DNA of 48,101 nt from RGIG464 sp045643185 (GCA_045643185.1 JAZUKH010000223.1:1-48101); one strand, 5' to 3'. Counted from the first letter of the stretch, positions 24,584 to 32,858 are shown. Numbers and translations are program-made. The notes: generated by a model from the letters alone, not told the origin.

Positions 24584-24895
24584 ATGGGTGACAGAATTCG
24601 TATCAAACTGAAAGCGTACGATCATCGTCTGCTCGACGCTTCGGTTCAAGAAATTATTAAGGCCGCCGAACGTACCGGTGCTAAAGTAGCGGGCCCGATT
24701 CCCCTTCCCACTTCTGTGAGCCGTTTTACAGTTTTGAGAAGCCCGCACGTCGACAAAAAAAGCCGTGAACAGTTCGAAATTAGAACGCATAAACGTTTGA
24801 TCGACATTGAAACCAACGAACAGACGGTTGATGCGTTGATGAAATTGGATTTGTCCGCAGGCGTTGATATCAAGATTCGCCTTCGCGACAACTAA
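24584..24895 (+). CDS. 30S ribosomal protein S10
   Basis: The 103-residue S10 is in the 30S head (and is NusE in antitermination). The signature VAGPIPLPTSVSRFTVLRSPHVDK is present in parts. It follows fusA by 36 bases with GAGGAG upstream. The next gene is rplD, not rplC, which breaks the otherwise near-universal S10-L3-L4 order. Confidence 0.99.
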   Translation: MGDRIRIKLKAYDHRLLDASVQEIIKAAERTGAKVAGPIPLPTSVSRFTVLRSPHVDKKSREQFEIRTHKRLIDIETNEQTVDALMKLDLSAGVDIKIRLRDN

Positions 24896-24950
24896 TCGTA
24901 CAGAAGCAAATTAGACAGTGTAAAGCTGCAAATTAAACGGAGAACTAACA

Positions 24951-25601
24951 ATGAAATTGGACTTGTTTAACCTTACCAATGAAAAAATCGGTGAGGTCGA
25001 AGTGTCTGATGAGGTCTTCGGTGCTGAAGTTCGCCCTTATCTTTTCCATGAAGTGGTTAAGATGCAGTTGGCTTGCAGACGCCGTGGTACCCACAAAGGC
25101 AAAACCAGATCTGAAGTGAGTGGTGGTGGTAAGAAACCTTTCAAACAGAAAGGTACCGGTAACGCTCGTCAGGGTACAACCCGCGCGCCTCATATGGTCG
25201 GCGGTGGTTGGGCCTTCGCGAAACGTAATCGCGACTACAGCTACTCTCTTAACAAAAAGAAATGCCGCGCTGCGCTCAGAAGCGTTTTGAGTATGGTTGC
25301 TGGTGAAGGCCGCATCAAAGTAGTTGATGCTTTTGATCTGGATCAGATCAAAACGAAAGTTGCTGTGAATGCCCTTAACACGCTGAACATGGATCGTGCT
25401 TTGGTTGTTGACTGCAAAGCGAATGATGACAACGACAAAATTACGACGCTTAACAACGAAAATCTTCGTTTGAGCGTTCGTAATCTCCAGAACTACAAAT
25501 ATCTTCGTCCGGAAGGTGTGAACGTCTACGACGTGCTTCATTACGGCTCAGTGGTTGTTACCCGTGAAGGTCTTGAACGTTTGGAAGCGAGGTTGAAGTA
25601 A
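24951..25601 (+). CDS. 50S ribosomal protein L4
   Basis: The 216-residue L4 lines the exit tunnel. The tunnel loop with KKPFKQKGTGNARQG and GGGWAFAKRNRDYSY-type sequence (RAPHMVGGGWAF) is present. In enterobacteria L4 represses the S10 operon. It sits 55 bases after rpsJ where rplC would be expected to intervene. Its stop overlaps the rplW start by one base (TAATG). GGAG precedes the ATG. Confidence 0.98.
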   Translation: MKLDLFNLTNEKIGEVEVSDEVFGAEVRPYLFHEVVKMQLACRRRGTHKGKTRSEVSGGGKKPFKQKGTGNARQGTTRAPHMVGGGWAFAKRNRDYSYSLNKKKCRAALRSVLSMVAGEGRIKVVDAFDLDQIKTKVAVNALNTLNMDRALVVDCKANDDNDKITTLNNENLRLSVRNLQNYKYLRPEGVNVYDVLHYGSVVVTREGLERLEARLK

Positions 25602-25918
25602 TGAAACGCTTAGAAGATGTGATCCGTCGTCCGATCATCAATGAAAAATCAACGCTTCTTCGTAGTGCTGCCAATCAGTACGTCTTCGAAGTTGACCTTC
25701 GTGCAAACAAACAGGAAATTACGGAAGCTATTCAGACGCTTTTTGGCGTCAAAGTCGATAGCGTGAATACGTCTGTTGTTCCTGGCAAAGATAAACGTTT
25801 TGGTCGTTATATCGGTCGTAAGAACAAATGGAAAAAAGCCGTTGTCACGCTTGTTGATGGCGCGGTGATTGATTTCTTTGACAAAACTGAAGATATCGCG
25901 GATTCCGCTGAAGCTTAA
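25601..25918 (+). CDS. 50S ribosomal protein L23
   Basis: The 105-residue L23 sits at the tunnel exit and docks trigger factor and SRP. It starts RLEDVIRRPIINEKST, with NKQEITEAIQTLFGVKVDSVNT in parts and GRKNKWKKAVVTL. Its start is coupled to the rplD stop by a one-base overlap. The C-terminal 10 residues are acidic, slightly longer than usual. Confidence 0.98.
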   Translation: MKRLEDVIRRPIINEKSTLLRSAANQYVFEVDLRANKQEITEAIQTLFGVKVDSVNTSVVPGKDKRFGRYIGRKNKWKKAVVTLVDGAVIDFFDKTEDIADSAEA

Positions 25919-25946
25919 TTGACGGACAGCTTAAGGAAGGTATAAA

Positions 25947-26771
25947 ATGGCTATTAAAAGCTTTAAACCAACATCAGCTAGCCGTCGCTTCATGACGGTC
26001 ATGAGCACCGCTGATGTTACGAAAGATCGCCCCGAGAAAAAACTCGTCGCTAAATTGTCGAAAACTGGTGGTCGTAATAACCTCGGCCGCATCACCTGCC
26101 GTCACCACGGTGGTGGTCACAAACAGCGTTATCGTGTTGTTGACTTCCGTCGTAATAAAGTTGGTGTTCCCGGCCGCGTTGTTGCGATTGAGTATGACCC
26201 GAATCGTACTTGCCGTATTGCTCTTATTTGCTATGCCGATGGTGAGAAACGTTATATTCTCTGCCCGGATGGCCTCGAAGTCGGTATGCAGGTTGTTTCA
26301 AGCGCTCACGCTGACATCAAAGTTGGCAATTGCTTGAAACTGAAATACATCCCGCTTGGTACTGAGATCCATAACATCGAATTGCGCGCTGGTAAAGGCG
26401 GTCAGTTGGTTCGTTCCGCTGGCGTTGCTGCTATGCTTATGGCTCGCGAAGATGATTATGCACTTATTCGTCTGCCCAGCGGTGAACTCCGTAAAGTTCA
26501 CGAAGAATGCCGTGCGTCTATCGGTCGCGTCGGTCTTAGTGAACATAGCAATGTTTCGCTTGGTAAAGCAGGCCGCACGCGTTGGCTTGGTATTCGTCCG
26601 TCGGTCCGTGGCGTTGTTATGAACCCTGTTGACCACCCGCACGGTGGTGGTGAAGGCCGCACAAGTGGTGGTCGTCATCCGGTTACCCCGTGGGGTATCC
26701 CGACCAAGGGTATGAAGACGCGTCATAATAAAGTCAGTAGTAAATTTATCGTCAAAAGACGCAGTAAATAG
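25947..26771 (+). CDS. 50S ribosomal protein L2
   Basis: The 274-residue L2 is needed for subunit joining and the peptidyl transferase centre. Its signature is VMNPVDHPHGGGEGRTSGGR, with the critical His in DHPHGGGEG. The N-terminal KSFKPTSASRR start is regular. It is 28 bases after rplW, with AAGGAAGG upstream. Confidence 0.99.
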   Translation: MAIKSFKPTSASRRFMTVMSTADVTKDRPEKKLVAKLSKTGGRNNLGRITCRHHGGGHKQRYRVVDFRRNKVGVPGRVVAIEYDPNRTCRIALICYADGEKRYILCPDGLEVGMQVVSSAHADIKVGNCLKLKYIPLGTEIHNIELRAGKGGQLVRSAGVAAMLMAREDDYALIRLPSGELRKVHEECRASIGRVGLSEHSNVSLGKAGRTRWLGIRPSVRGVVMNPVDHPHGGGEGRTSGGRHPVTPWGIPTKGMKTRHNKVSSKFIVKRRSK

Positions 26772-26787
26772 TTGAGGAGACTATTCA

Positions 26788-27066
26788 ATGCCACGTTCGA
26801 TTAAAAAAGGTCCTTTCATCGATGATCATTTGATGAAAAAAGTCGAAGCTAACGAAGGGACGTCTAAAAAAGTTATTAAAACCTGGTCTCGCCGCAGCAC
26901 AATCCTTCCTGAAATGGTTGGTATGACGTTTGCGGTTCACAATGGTAAATCCTTTGTCACCGTTTTCGTTACCGAAAACATGGTTGGCCACAAACTTGGT
27001 GAATTCTCGATGACGAGAACTTTCCGTGGCCACGCTGCTGATCGTAAAGTTGCCAAGAAGCGCTAG
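26788..27066 (+). CDS. 30S ribosomal protein S19
   Basis: The 92-residue S19 is in the 30S head near the A-site tRNA. MPRSIKKGPFIDDHLMKK, then KTWSRRSTILPEMVG and GHKLGEFS, are all as expected. It lies 16 bases after rplB. Confidence 0.99.
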   Translation: MPRSIKKGPFIDDHLMKKVEANEGTSKKVIKTWSRRSTILPEMVGMTFAVHNGKSFVTVFVTENMVGHKLGEFSMTRTFRGHAADRKVAKKR

Positions 27067-27086
27067 TACGCATATGGAGAATTAAG

Positions 27087-27485
27087 ATGGGAAAACCTTC
27101 CAGGAAGAATGAACATCATAGTGCCAATCGCGTTTCCGCGATGACCGTGCGTCTTGCGCCTCGTAAAGCCCGCGTTATTATTGATATGATTCGCGGTAAA
27201 GGCGTTTATGATGCACTTAGCACACTTCGCTACACCGAAAAACGCGGTGCCGAAATCGTTGAAAAATTGATTGAATCTGCTCTTAGCAATATTGAAAGCG
27301 CTGGTAGCATGGACGTTGATAATCTTCTTATCAGCAGTGCTTGGGTCAACGAAGGTCCGACCCTCCGTCGCTTTATGCCTAGAGCTCAGGGACGTGCCAC
27401 GCGTATTCGTAAACGTACCTGCCACATTCATTTGGAACTCAATAACGCCAGCGGTAAGATTGCCGATGCCGCTGATCAGAATTAG
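27087..27485 (+). CDS. 50S ribosomal protein L22
   Basis: The 132-residue L22 has a beta hairpin that reaches the exit tunnel. RLAPRKARVIIDMIRGK and GPTLRRFMPRAQGRATRIRK (in parts) are typical. A short N-terminal extension (GKPSRKNEHHSANRVSAM) and an acidic C-terminal tail are mild departures. AATGGAGA-type ribosome site upstream. Confidence 0.98.
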   Translation: MGKPSRKNEHHSANRVSAMTVRLAPRKARVIIDMIRGKGVYDALSTLRYTEKRGAEIVEKLIESALSNIESAGSMDVDNLLISSAWVNEGPTLRRFMPRAQGRATRIRKRTCHIHLELNNASGKIADAADQN

Positions 27486-27499
27486 TTTGGAGGTATCCT

Positions 27500-28141
27500 T
27501 TGGGACAGAAAAGTAATCCGACAGGTCTCCGCATTGGCGTGATCAAAACCTGGTCGTCCAAATGGTATGAAGAAGGAAATTATGCGAAGTGGCTCAAAGA
27601 AGACCTTCGTATTAAGAAATTCATCAAAAACGAATATTATCAGACTGGTATTAACCGTATTGAAGTTGAACGTGCTGCTAGCAAAGTCAAAGTCAGCGTT
27701 TTTACTTCAAAACCCGGTGTTATCATTGGTAAGAAAGGTGCTGATGTTGAAAAATTGAAACTGAAACTCAAAAACATGAGCAACAGTGAAGTTTTTCTTA
27801 ACATTCAGGAACTTCGTAAAGGTGATATGGATGCTCAGTTGGTCGCTGAAAACATTGCACGCGACCTCGAACATCGTATCAGCTTCCGCCGCGCCATGAA
27901 AAAACGCGTTCAACTCGCCCTCAAACTTGGTGCGCTTGGTATTCGTGTGAATTGCTCAGGCCGTCTTGGTGGCGCTGAAATGAGTCGTATGGAATGGTAC
28001 CGTGAAGGTCGTGTGCCTCTTCACACACTTCGTGCGGATATCGATTATGGTTTTGCTGAAGCAAAAACTGCTTATGGCATCATTGGCGTTAAAGTTTGGA
28101 TCTTCAAAGGTGAAATCCTTGGCGATCCCCTTCGCGTCTAA
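27500..28141 (+). CDS. 30S ribosomal protein S3
   Basis: The 213-residue S3 is at the mRNA entry site and has helicase activity with S4 and S5. It starts with a rare TTG at 27500 (GGAGG lies 8-12 bases upstream), giving GQKSNPTGLRIG. The KH domain has GVIIGKKGADVEKLK; the C-terminal part has ARDLEHRISFRRAMKK and GRLGGAEMSR. An unusually long 162-base gap separates it from rplP. Confidence 0.98.
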   Translation: MGQKSNPTGLRIGVIKTWSSKWYEEGNYAKWLKEDLRIKKFIKNEYYQTGINRIEVERAASKVKVSVFTSKPGVIIGKKGADVEKLKLKLKNMSNSEVFLNIQELRKGDMDAQLVAENIARDLEHRISFRRAMKKRVQLALKLGALGIRVNCSGRLGGAEMSRMEWYREGRVPLHTLRADIDYGFAEAKTAYGIIGVKVWIFKGEILGDPLRV

Positions 28142-28167
28142 TTTTTGAGTGATCTTCTACAAAAGTG

Positions 28168-28196
28168 TTGACATACGTTGAAATCTGATGTAGAAG
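28168..28196 (+). promoter_or_regulatory. Possible internal promoter between rpsC and rplP
   Basis: TTGACA (28168-28173) and TAGAAG (28191-28196) are 17 bases apart. The -35 is perfect and the -10 is weak (4 of 6). It lies in the 162-base gap and is followed by a perfect 9-bp stem-loop GAGAGCTGG/CCAGCTCTC (about 28211-28235, loop TGTTTGG). Confidence 0.5.
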
Positions 28197-28303
28197 CGCG
28201 CGACTTTTTCGAGAGCTGGTGTTTGGCCAGCTCTCGATTTGTGAAGAAACAAGTTGCAAAGCAATAATAAGTGAATAGTTATGTCTATTCACAGGAGCAG
28301 GCG

Positions 28304-28717
28304 ATGTTAAGTCCTAAAAAAGTAAAATGGAGAAAAGTTCAGAAAGGAACCATGCGCGGTATGTCGTATCGTGGTTCTGATGTGAGCTTCGGTGAGTTTG
28401 GTCTTATGGCTACTGAACCCGCCAGAATTACCGCTCGTCAGATTGAAGCCGCCCGTGTCGCTTTAACGCGTTATGCAAAACGTGGTGGTAATGTTTGGAT
28501 CCGCATCTTCCCAGATCGTCCTGTTACGCAGCACCCTGCTGAAGCTCGTATGGGTAAAGGTAAAGGTAATCCTGAATTCTGGGTAGCCGTTGTTCAGCCT
28601 GGCAGAGTTCTTTATGAGATCGATGGTGTCGATGAGGAGGTCGCTCGTGAAGCCTTCCGTCTCGCGTCCAACAAGCTGCCTTTGAAGACAAAATTCGTTT
28701 GTAGGGAGCGTATATAA
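28304..28717 (+). CDS. 50S ribosomal protein L16
   Basis: The 137-residue L16 lies near the A-site and contacts tRNA. MLSPKKVKWRKVQKGTMRG is the family N-terminus, so I start at 28304, after GGAG; the open frame begins earlier at 28271 but adds residues outside the family. RIFPDRPVTQHPAEARMGKGKGNPEFWVAVV (in parts) is typical. The stop overlaps the rpmC start (TAATG). Confidence 0.98.
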   Translation: MLSPKKVKWRKVQKGTMRGMSYRGSDVSFGEFGLMATEPARITARQIEAARVALTRYAKRGGNVWIRIFPDRPVTQHPAEARMGKGKGNPEFWVAVVQPGRVLYEIDGVDEEVAREAFRLASNKLPLKTKFVCRERI

Positions 28718-28905
28718 TGAAAGCGACTGAATTGAAGGATAAAAGCGTCAATGAATTGCAGTCGATGCTTGAAGATTGCCGCCGTGAATATTTCAAACTG
28801 AAAATGCGTCACATGACTGGTCAGCTTGAAAAAGTCTCGGATATGGCTAACCTTCGCAAAGATATCGCGAGAATCAACACTGTGATTCGTCAGCGTGAAG
28901 TCTAA
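28717..28905 (+). CDS. 50S ribosomal protein L29
   Basis: The 62-residue L29 is at the exit of the tunnel beside L23. Two helices, with ELKDKSVNELQ, then LRKDIARINTVIRQRE. Coupled by one base to rplP, and 9 bases before rpsQ. Confidence 0.97.
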   Translation: MKATELKDKSVNELQSMLEDCRREYFKLKMRHMTGQLEKVSDMANLRKDIARINTVIRQREV

Positions 28906-28914
28906 GAGGAAAAA

Positions 28915-29184
28915 ATGGAAACAGTAAAACGTGGTAATCGTAAAACCCGCGTCGGTACGGTTGTTAGTGACAAAATGGAGAAAACCATTGTCGTCGTCGT
29001 TGAACGTCGCGTTCTCCATCCCGTTTATAAGAAATATGTCAAAAGCCGTTCCCGCTACATGGCACAGGATGCTGAAAATTCCGCCCGAATTGGCGATCAA
29101 GTACTGATCGAGGAAACGCGTCCTATTTCTAAGAATAAGTGCTGGCGTCTTAAAGAAGTTATTCGCCGTGCGCCCGTGTTATAA
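28915..29184 (+). CDS. 30S ribosomal protein S17
   Basis: The 89-residue S17 is an OB-fold primary 16S rRNA binder. RKTRVGTVVSDKMEKTIVV and HPVYKKYVKSRSRY are characteristic. AGAGGAAAA precedes the ATG. Confidence 0.98.
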   Translation: METVKRGNRKTRVGTVVSDKMEKTIVVVVERRVLHPVYKKYVKSRSRYMAQDAENSARIGDQVLIEETRPISKNKCWRLKEVIRRAPVL

Positions 29185-29210
29185 GCATATTTCTGAAAGG
29201 GGAAATAGCC

Positions 29211-29579
29211 GTGATTCAGATGCAGTCGACGCTCTCAGTTGCTGATAACTCGGGAGCCAAAAAAGTTATGTGTTTTAAAGTCCTTGGTGGCTCGAAACGT
29301 AAATATGCCGGTATCGGTGATATTATTGTCGTTTCAGTTAAAGACGCCATTCCGAACTCAAAGGTCAAAAAAGGTGATGTTCATCGTGCAGTCGTTGTTC
29401 GTACTGCCAAAGAAATAGCCCGCAATGATGGTAGCTATATTCGTTTTGATCAGAATGCAGCTGTCCTGATTGATGCCCAGAAAAACCCGATTGGTACTCG
29501 TATTTTTGGGCCGGTTGCCCGCGAACTTCGCGGCAAAGGTTATCTCAAAATCATCTCGCTTGCCCCTGAAGTTCTTTAA
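29211..29579 (+). CDS. 50S ribosomal protein L14
   Basis: The 122-residue L14 forms bridges to 16S rRNA and is the binding site for silencing factor RsfS. It starts with GTG, giving IQMQSTLSVADNSGAKKV; AAAGGGG lies upstream. PVARELRGKGYLKIISLAPEVL end is standard, in parts. Confidence 0.98.
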   Translation: MIQMQSTLSVADNSGAKKVMCFKVLGGSKRKYAGIGDIIVVSVKDAIPNSKVKKGDVHRAVVVRTAKEIARNDGSYIRFDQNAAVLIDAQKNPIGTRIFGPVARELRGKGYLKIISLAPEVL

Positions 29580-29593
29580 TTACGAGGTATGAT

Positions 29594-29968
29594 ATGAAGA
29601 TCAAAAAAGATGATGTTGTCATCATTCTTTCGGGTAAAGAAAAGGGTAGTACGGGCCGTGTTCTTCGCGTTGACACGAAAAATAATCGTGTTTTTGTCGA
29701 AGGACGTAACATTGTGAAACGCCATCAACGCGCGAATGCCATGGGTCAGGAAGCTGGAATTATTAGTAAAGAAGCCGGTATCCATGTCAGCAATGTTGCT
29801 CTGTATAGCGAGAAATTGAAACGTGGTGTTCGCGTCTCAGCTCGTTATGAAGGTAAGGATGGCGCTTTGTTCATGACGAAAGTCGAAGCGCTGAATAGTT
29901 ACAGTGAGCCAGTCGCTCGCATCAATAAGGTGCGTTACTGTGTTAAGACTGGTGAAATTTTCAAGTAA
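29594..29968 (+). CDS. 50S ribosomal protein L24
   Basis: The 124-residue L24 is an assembly initiator with a KOW motif (KKDDVVIILSGKEKGSTGRV). Slightly longer than the usual 100-110 residues. GAGG upstream; 14 bases after rplN. Confidence 0.97.
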   Translation: MKIKKDDVVIILSGKEKGSTGRVLRVDTKNNRVFVEGRNIVKRHQRANAMGQEAGIISKEAGIHVSNVALYSEKLKRGVRVSARYEGKDGALFMTKVEALNSYSEPVARINKVRYCVKTGEIFK

Positions 29969-29993
29969 GTCTGAATAAAGGCAGGAGGAGTCT

Positions 29994-30536
29994 GTGACTC
30001 GGCTATTAGATAAATATACGAACGAGGTTGTCCCCGCGCTTAAAAAAGAGTTCGGTTACAAGAACCCTATGGAGATTCCTCGTGTCGAAAAAGTTGTCCT
30101 CAACGTTGGTATCGGTAAAGATGCGTCGAGTAATTCCAAATTGATTGAGGTTGTTTGCAATGAACTTGGTGCCATCACTGGTCAGAAGCCGGTTGTGACA
30201 AAAGCGAAGAAATCCATTGCTTCCTTTAAACTTCGTCAAGGCATGCCTATCGGCGTGATGGTTACACTCCGTCGTGACCGTATGTATGAGTTCCTTGATC
30301 GTCTGATGAATGTCGCTCTTCCTCGTGTTCGTGACTTCCGTGGTGTGAGTGATAAAGCTTTCGATGGCAAAGGTAACTATACACTTGGTGTTAAAGAACA
30401 CATCATCTTCCCTGAAATTCAGCTCGATAAAATCGAAAAAGTATACGGGATGAATATTTGTGTTGTTACGTCTGCTCGCACCGATGATGAAGCGCGTGCG
30501 TTGATTAAACACCTCGGAATGCCGTTCAGAAAGTAG
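29994..30536 (+). CDS. 50S ribosomal protein L5
   Basis: The 180-residue L5 binds 5S rRNA and P-site tRNA. KNPMEIPRVEKVVLNVGIG and GQKPVVTKAKKSIASFKLR are hallmarks. It starts with GTG 29994 after AGGAGG. Confidence 0.98.
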   Translation: MTRLLDKYTNEVVPALKKEFGYKNPMEIPRVEKVVLNVGIGKDASSNSKLIEVVCNELGAITGQKPVVTKAKKSIASFKLRQGMPIGVMVTLRRDRMYEFLDRLMNVALPRVRDFRGVSDKAFDGKGNYTLGVKEHIIFPEIQLDKIEKVYGMNICVVTSARTDDEARALIKHLGMPFRK

Positions 30537-30546
30537 GAGATCTTAC

Positions 30547-30732
30547 ATGGCTCGTAAAGCAATGATTGAAAAGCAGCAGAAAACACAGAAATTCGCCGTT
30601 CGCGAATACACTCGTTGTTCTGTCTGTGGTCGTTCACACGCATATTTAAGGAAGTTTGGTCTTTGCCGTATCTGTTTCCGTATGCTCGCCCTCAAAGGTG
30701 AGCTTCCCGGCGTTACGAAAGCCAGCTGGTAG
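30547..30732 (+). CDS. 30S ribosomal protein S14, zinc-binding type
   Basis: The 61-residue short S14 has the zinc knuckle CSVCGRSHAYLRKFGLCRIC (two CxxC pairs), so it is the zinc-dependent (rpsZ-like) form and not the 100-residue zinc-free form. It lies 10 bases after rplE. Zinc limitation would matter for it unless a paralogue exists elsewhere. Confidence 0.98.
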   Translation: MARKAMIEKQQKTQKFAVREYTRCSVCGRSHAYLRKFGLCRICFRMLALKGELPGVTKASW

Positions 30733-30755
30733 GTTCATAGAGAGGAATTAAGCTT

Positions 30756-31145
30756 ATGATGACAGATCCTATTGCGGATTTGCTTACTAGAATCCGTAAT
30801 GCCCAAATGGCAAAACACGATACAGTTACTGTCAACACGTCCCGTCTTCGTAATTCGATTCTCGACATTCTCAAGAACGAAGGATATATCGAAGATTATA
30901 AGTTGGCAGATGGTAAGATCGCGGTTGCTGAAGTTTCGTTGAAGTACTACAACAATGACCCTGTCATTCGTTGTATCGCTCGTGAATCGAAACCCGGTCG
31001 TCGCGTCTATGTTAAACATCAGTCTATTCCGGAAGTTCTGGGTGGTCTTGGTCTTTGCATTGTTTCGACGTCGCAGGGTGTCATGAGCGGTAAAGAAGCT
31101 CGTGAACGCAAACTTGGCGGCGAATTGATCTGCACAGTTTATTAG
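30756..31145 (+). CDS. 30S ribosomal protein S8
   Basis: The 129-residue S8 binds helix 21 of 16S rRNA and represses the spc operon in E. coli. MTDPIADLLTRIRNAQ start, and STSQGVMSGKEARERKLGGELICTV end in parts. Either of two adjacent ATG codons could start it. GAGAGGA upstream. Confidence 0.98.
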   Translation: MMTDPIADLLTRIRNAQMAKHDTVTVNTSRLRNSILDILKNEGYIEDYKLADGKIAVAEVSLKYYNNDPVIRCIARESKPGRRVYVKHQSIPEVLGGLGLCIVSTSQGVMSGKEARERKLGGELICTVY

Positions 31146-31158
31146 TCCGAGGGTGAAT

Positions 31159-31722
31159 ATGAATAACGAAAACTTTAAACAGTCGCGTATCGGTAAATTG
31201 CCGGTTGCGATTCCTGCTGGTGTTGATGTCAAAATCAATGGCGGTACTGTCTCCCTCAAAGGACCCAAAGGCTCGATTGAACGTACGTTTCATCCTAGCG
31301 TCGAAATTAAGAAAGATAATGGTAATCTCATTGTCGAATTGAAACAGCTCGATAATGAAGGTCGTGCCATCAGCGGTCTTTGTCGCTCGCTTCTCAATAA
31401 TATGATGGTTGGCGTCGTCAAAGGTTACGAACGCACGCTCGAAATCAATGGTACGGGTTATCGTGCTGAAAATCGTGGCAAGAATGAAATCCTCTTCAAC
31501 CTCGGTTACAGCCATCCGATTGTTTATGAGCTGCCTGATTGTGTTTCGGCCGAAGTGACTAAAGAAAACAAGATCATTCTTCGTAGTGCTGACAAAGAAG
31601 AAATTGGCCGTACAGCTGCCAAGATTCGTTCTTTCCGTAAACCTGAACCTTACAAAGGTAAAGGTATTAAGTACGCAGACGAAGTTATCCAGCGTAAAGC
31701 TGGTAAGACGAACGGTAAGTAG
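31159..31722 (+). CDS. 50S ribosomal protein L6
   Basis: The 187-residue L6 is near the factor-binding site. SRIGKLPVAIPAGVDVKI, SLLNNMMVGVVKGYERTLEI in parts, and EPYKGKGIKY are typical. I choose ATG 31159 because GAGGG fits it; GTG 31153 overlaps that site. Confidence 0.97.
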   Translation: MNNENFKQSRIGKLPVAIPAGVDVKINGGTVSLKGPKGSIERTFHPSVEIKKDNGNLIVELKQLDNEGRAISGLCRSLLNNMMVGVVKGYERTLEINGTGYRAENRGKNEILFNLGYSHPIVYELPDCVSAEVTKENKIILRSADKEEIGRTAAKIRSFRKPEPYKGKGIKYADEVIQRKAGKTNGK

Positions 31723-31740
31723 TAGCGAGGAGGTAAAGCT

Positions 31741-32112
31741 ATGGCTTGTATCAGTGAAAAGAAAACGGCGCTTCGCCTTCGTCGTCAAAAATCTGTCCGT
31801 CGCCGTGTGCGCGGTTCGGAAGATCGTCCTCGTCTTTGCGTATTTCGCAGCGGGCGCCATATGTATTGCCAGGTTATTGATGATGTCGCTGGAACGACGC
31901 TTTGTGCGCTTTCAACGCTCAATGCCAATGTGAAAACGCTTGTTAACGGTAAAAAACCTGTTGAACAGGCTAAAATTCTTGGCTCTGAAATGGCTAAAGT
32001 CTGCATCGAAAAGAACATTACGAAAGTTTGCTTTGATCGTAATGGTTTCATTTTTCATGGCCGTGTTGCGGCGGTTGCAGATGGTGCTCGAGAAGCCGGT
32101 TTAGATTTCTAA
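31741..32112 (+). CDS. 50S ribosomal protein L18
   Basis: The 123-residue L18 binds 5S rRNA with L5 and L25. RVRGSEDRPRLCVFRSGRHMY, then CFDRNGFIFHGRVAAVADGAREAG (in parts), are conserved. AGGAGG sits 8 bases before the ATG. A 24-bp palindrome follows its stop. Confidence 0.97.
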   Translation: MACISEKKTALRLRRQKSVRRRVRGSEDRPRLCVFRSGRHMYCQVIDDVAGTTLCALSTLNANVKTLVNGKKPVEQAKILGSEMAKVCIEKNITKVCFDRNGFIFHGRVAAVADGAREAGLDF

Positions 32113-32118
32113 ACAGTG

Positions 32119-32142
32119 TGTCTTCGTCATATGACGAAGACA
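32119..32142 (+). terminator. Perfect palindrome with T-run between rplR and rpsE
   Basis: TGTCTTCGTCAT and ATGACGAAGACA (32119-32130 with 32131-32142) form a perfect 24-bp palindrome, seven bases after the rplR stop, followed by GTATTTTT. It resembles a weak intrinsic terminator or a processing site inside the spc operon. The rpsE ribosome site (AAGGAG) follows directly. Confidence 0.6.
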
Positions 32143-32163
32143 GTATTTTTAAGGAGAAAGAGC

Positions 32164-32655
32164 GTGACAGCTACTCGAGTTAATACTGAGAGTGAACTCA
32201 TTGAAAAAGTCGTCCATATCAACCGTGTTGCTAAGGTTGTGAAGGGCGGTCGTCGTTTTAGTTTTGCTGCTATCGTTGTTGTCGGTGATGGTGCTGGTCA
32301 TGTCGGTTATGCCCATGGTAAAGCAGCTGAAGTCCCCGAAGCAATCAGCAAAGGAACAGAACGCGCTAAACATATTATGTCTAAAGTTGCTGTGATCGAC
32401 GGCACGCTTCCTCATGAAGTTGTCGGTCGTTATGGTGCTTCCAAGGTTTACATGCGTCCTGCTGGTAAAGGTACTGGTGTTATTGCCGGTGGCGCAGTTC
32501 GTGCGGTTCTTGAAGCGTGTGGTGTTGAGAATGTTCTTTCTCGTGCCTATGGTTCGACTAATCCGAACAACCTTGTCCGTGCTACTATCGATGGTCTTAA
32601 GAAACTTCAGAGCCGTGAAGCCTATCTGGCTAAACTTGGCAAAACGGTTGACTAA
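32164..32655 (+). CDS. 30S ribosomal protein S5
   Basis: The 163-residue S5 has double-stranded RNA-binding and S5 C-terminal domains and affects accuracy. HINRVAKVVKGGRRFSFAAIVVVGD in parts. I start at GTG 32164, 7 bases after AAGGAG; the frame is open upstream to 32116 but that part crosses the palindrome and lies outside the family. RPAGKGTGVIAGGAVRAVLEACG is conserved, in parts. Confidence 0.97.
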   Translation: MTATRVNTESELIEKVVHINRVAKVVKGGRRFSFAAIVVVGDGAGHVGYAHGKAAEVPEAISKGTERAKHIMSKVAVIDGTLPHEVVGRYGASKVYMRPAGKGTGVIAGGAVRAVLEACGVENVLSRAYGSTNPNNLVRATIDGLKKLQSREAYLAKLGKTVD

Positions 32656-32672
32656 CCGAATCGGAGCATAAT

Positions 32673-32858
32673 ATGAGTAAAATTAAAGTTACGCGCACGA
32701 AAAGCGGTATCTGCCGCGTTGATGCGCAGATTGAAACGCTCAAGCATCTTGGGCTTCGTAAAGTTAATCAGTCTGTCATTCTTGAAGACAACGAAATTGT
32801 TCGTGGCATGATCAAGAAAGTCGAACATATGGTCACAGTTTCGCCTGTCAACGACTAG
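32673..32858 (+). CDS. 50S ribosomal protein L30
   Basis: The 61-residue L30 with the usual KIKVTRTKSGICR start, TLKHLGLRKVNQSV middle and IRGM-type VRGMIKKVEHMVTV end. 17 bases after rpsE; GGAG upstream. Confidence 0.97.
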   Translation: MSKIKVTRTKSGICRVDAQIETLKHLGLRKVNQSVILEDNEIVRGMIKKVEHMVTVSPVND

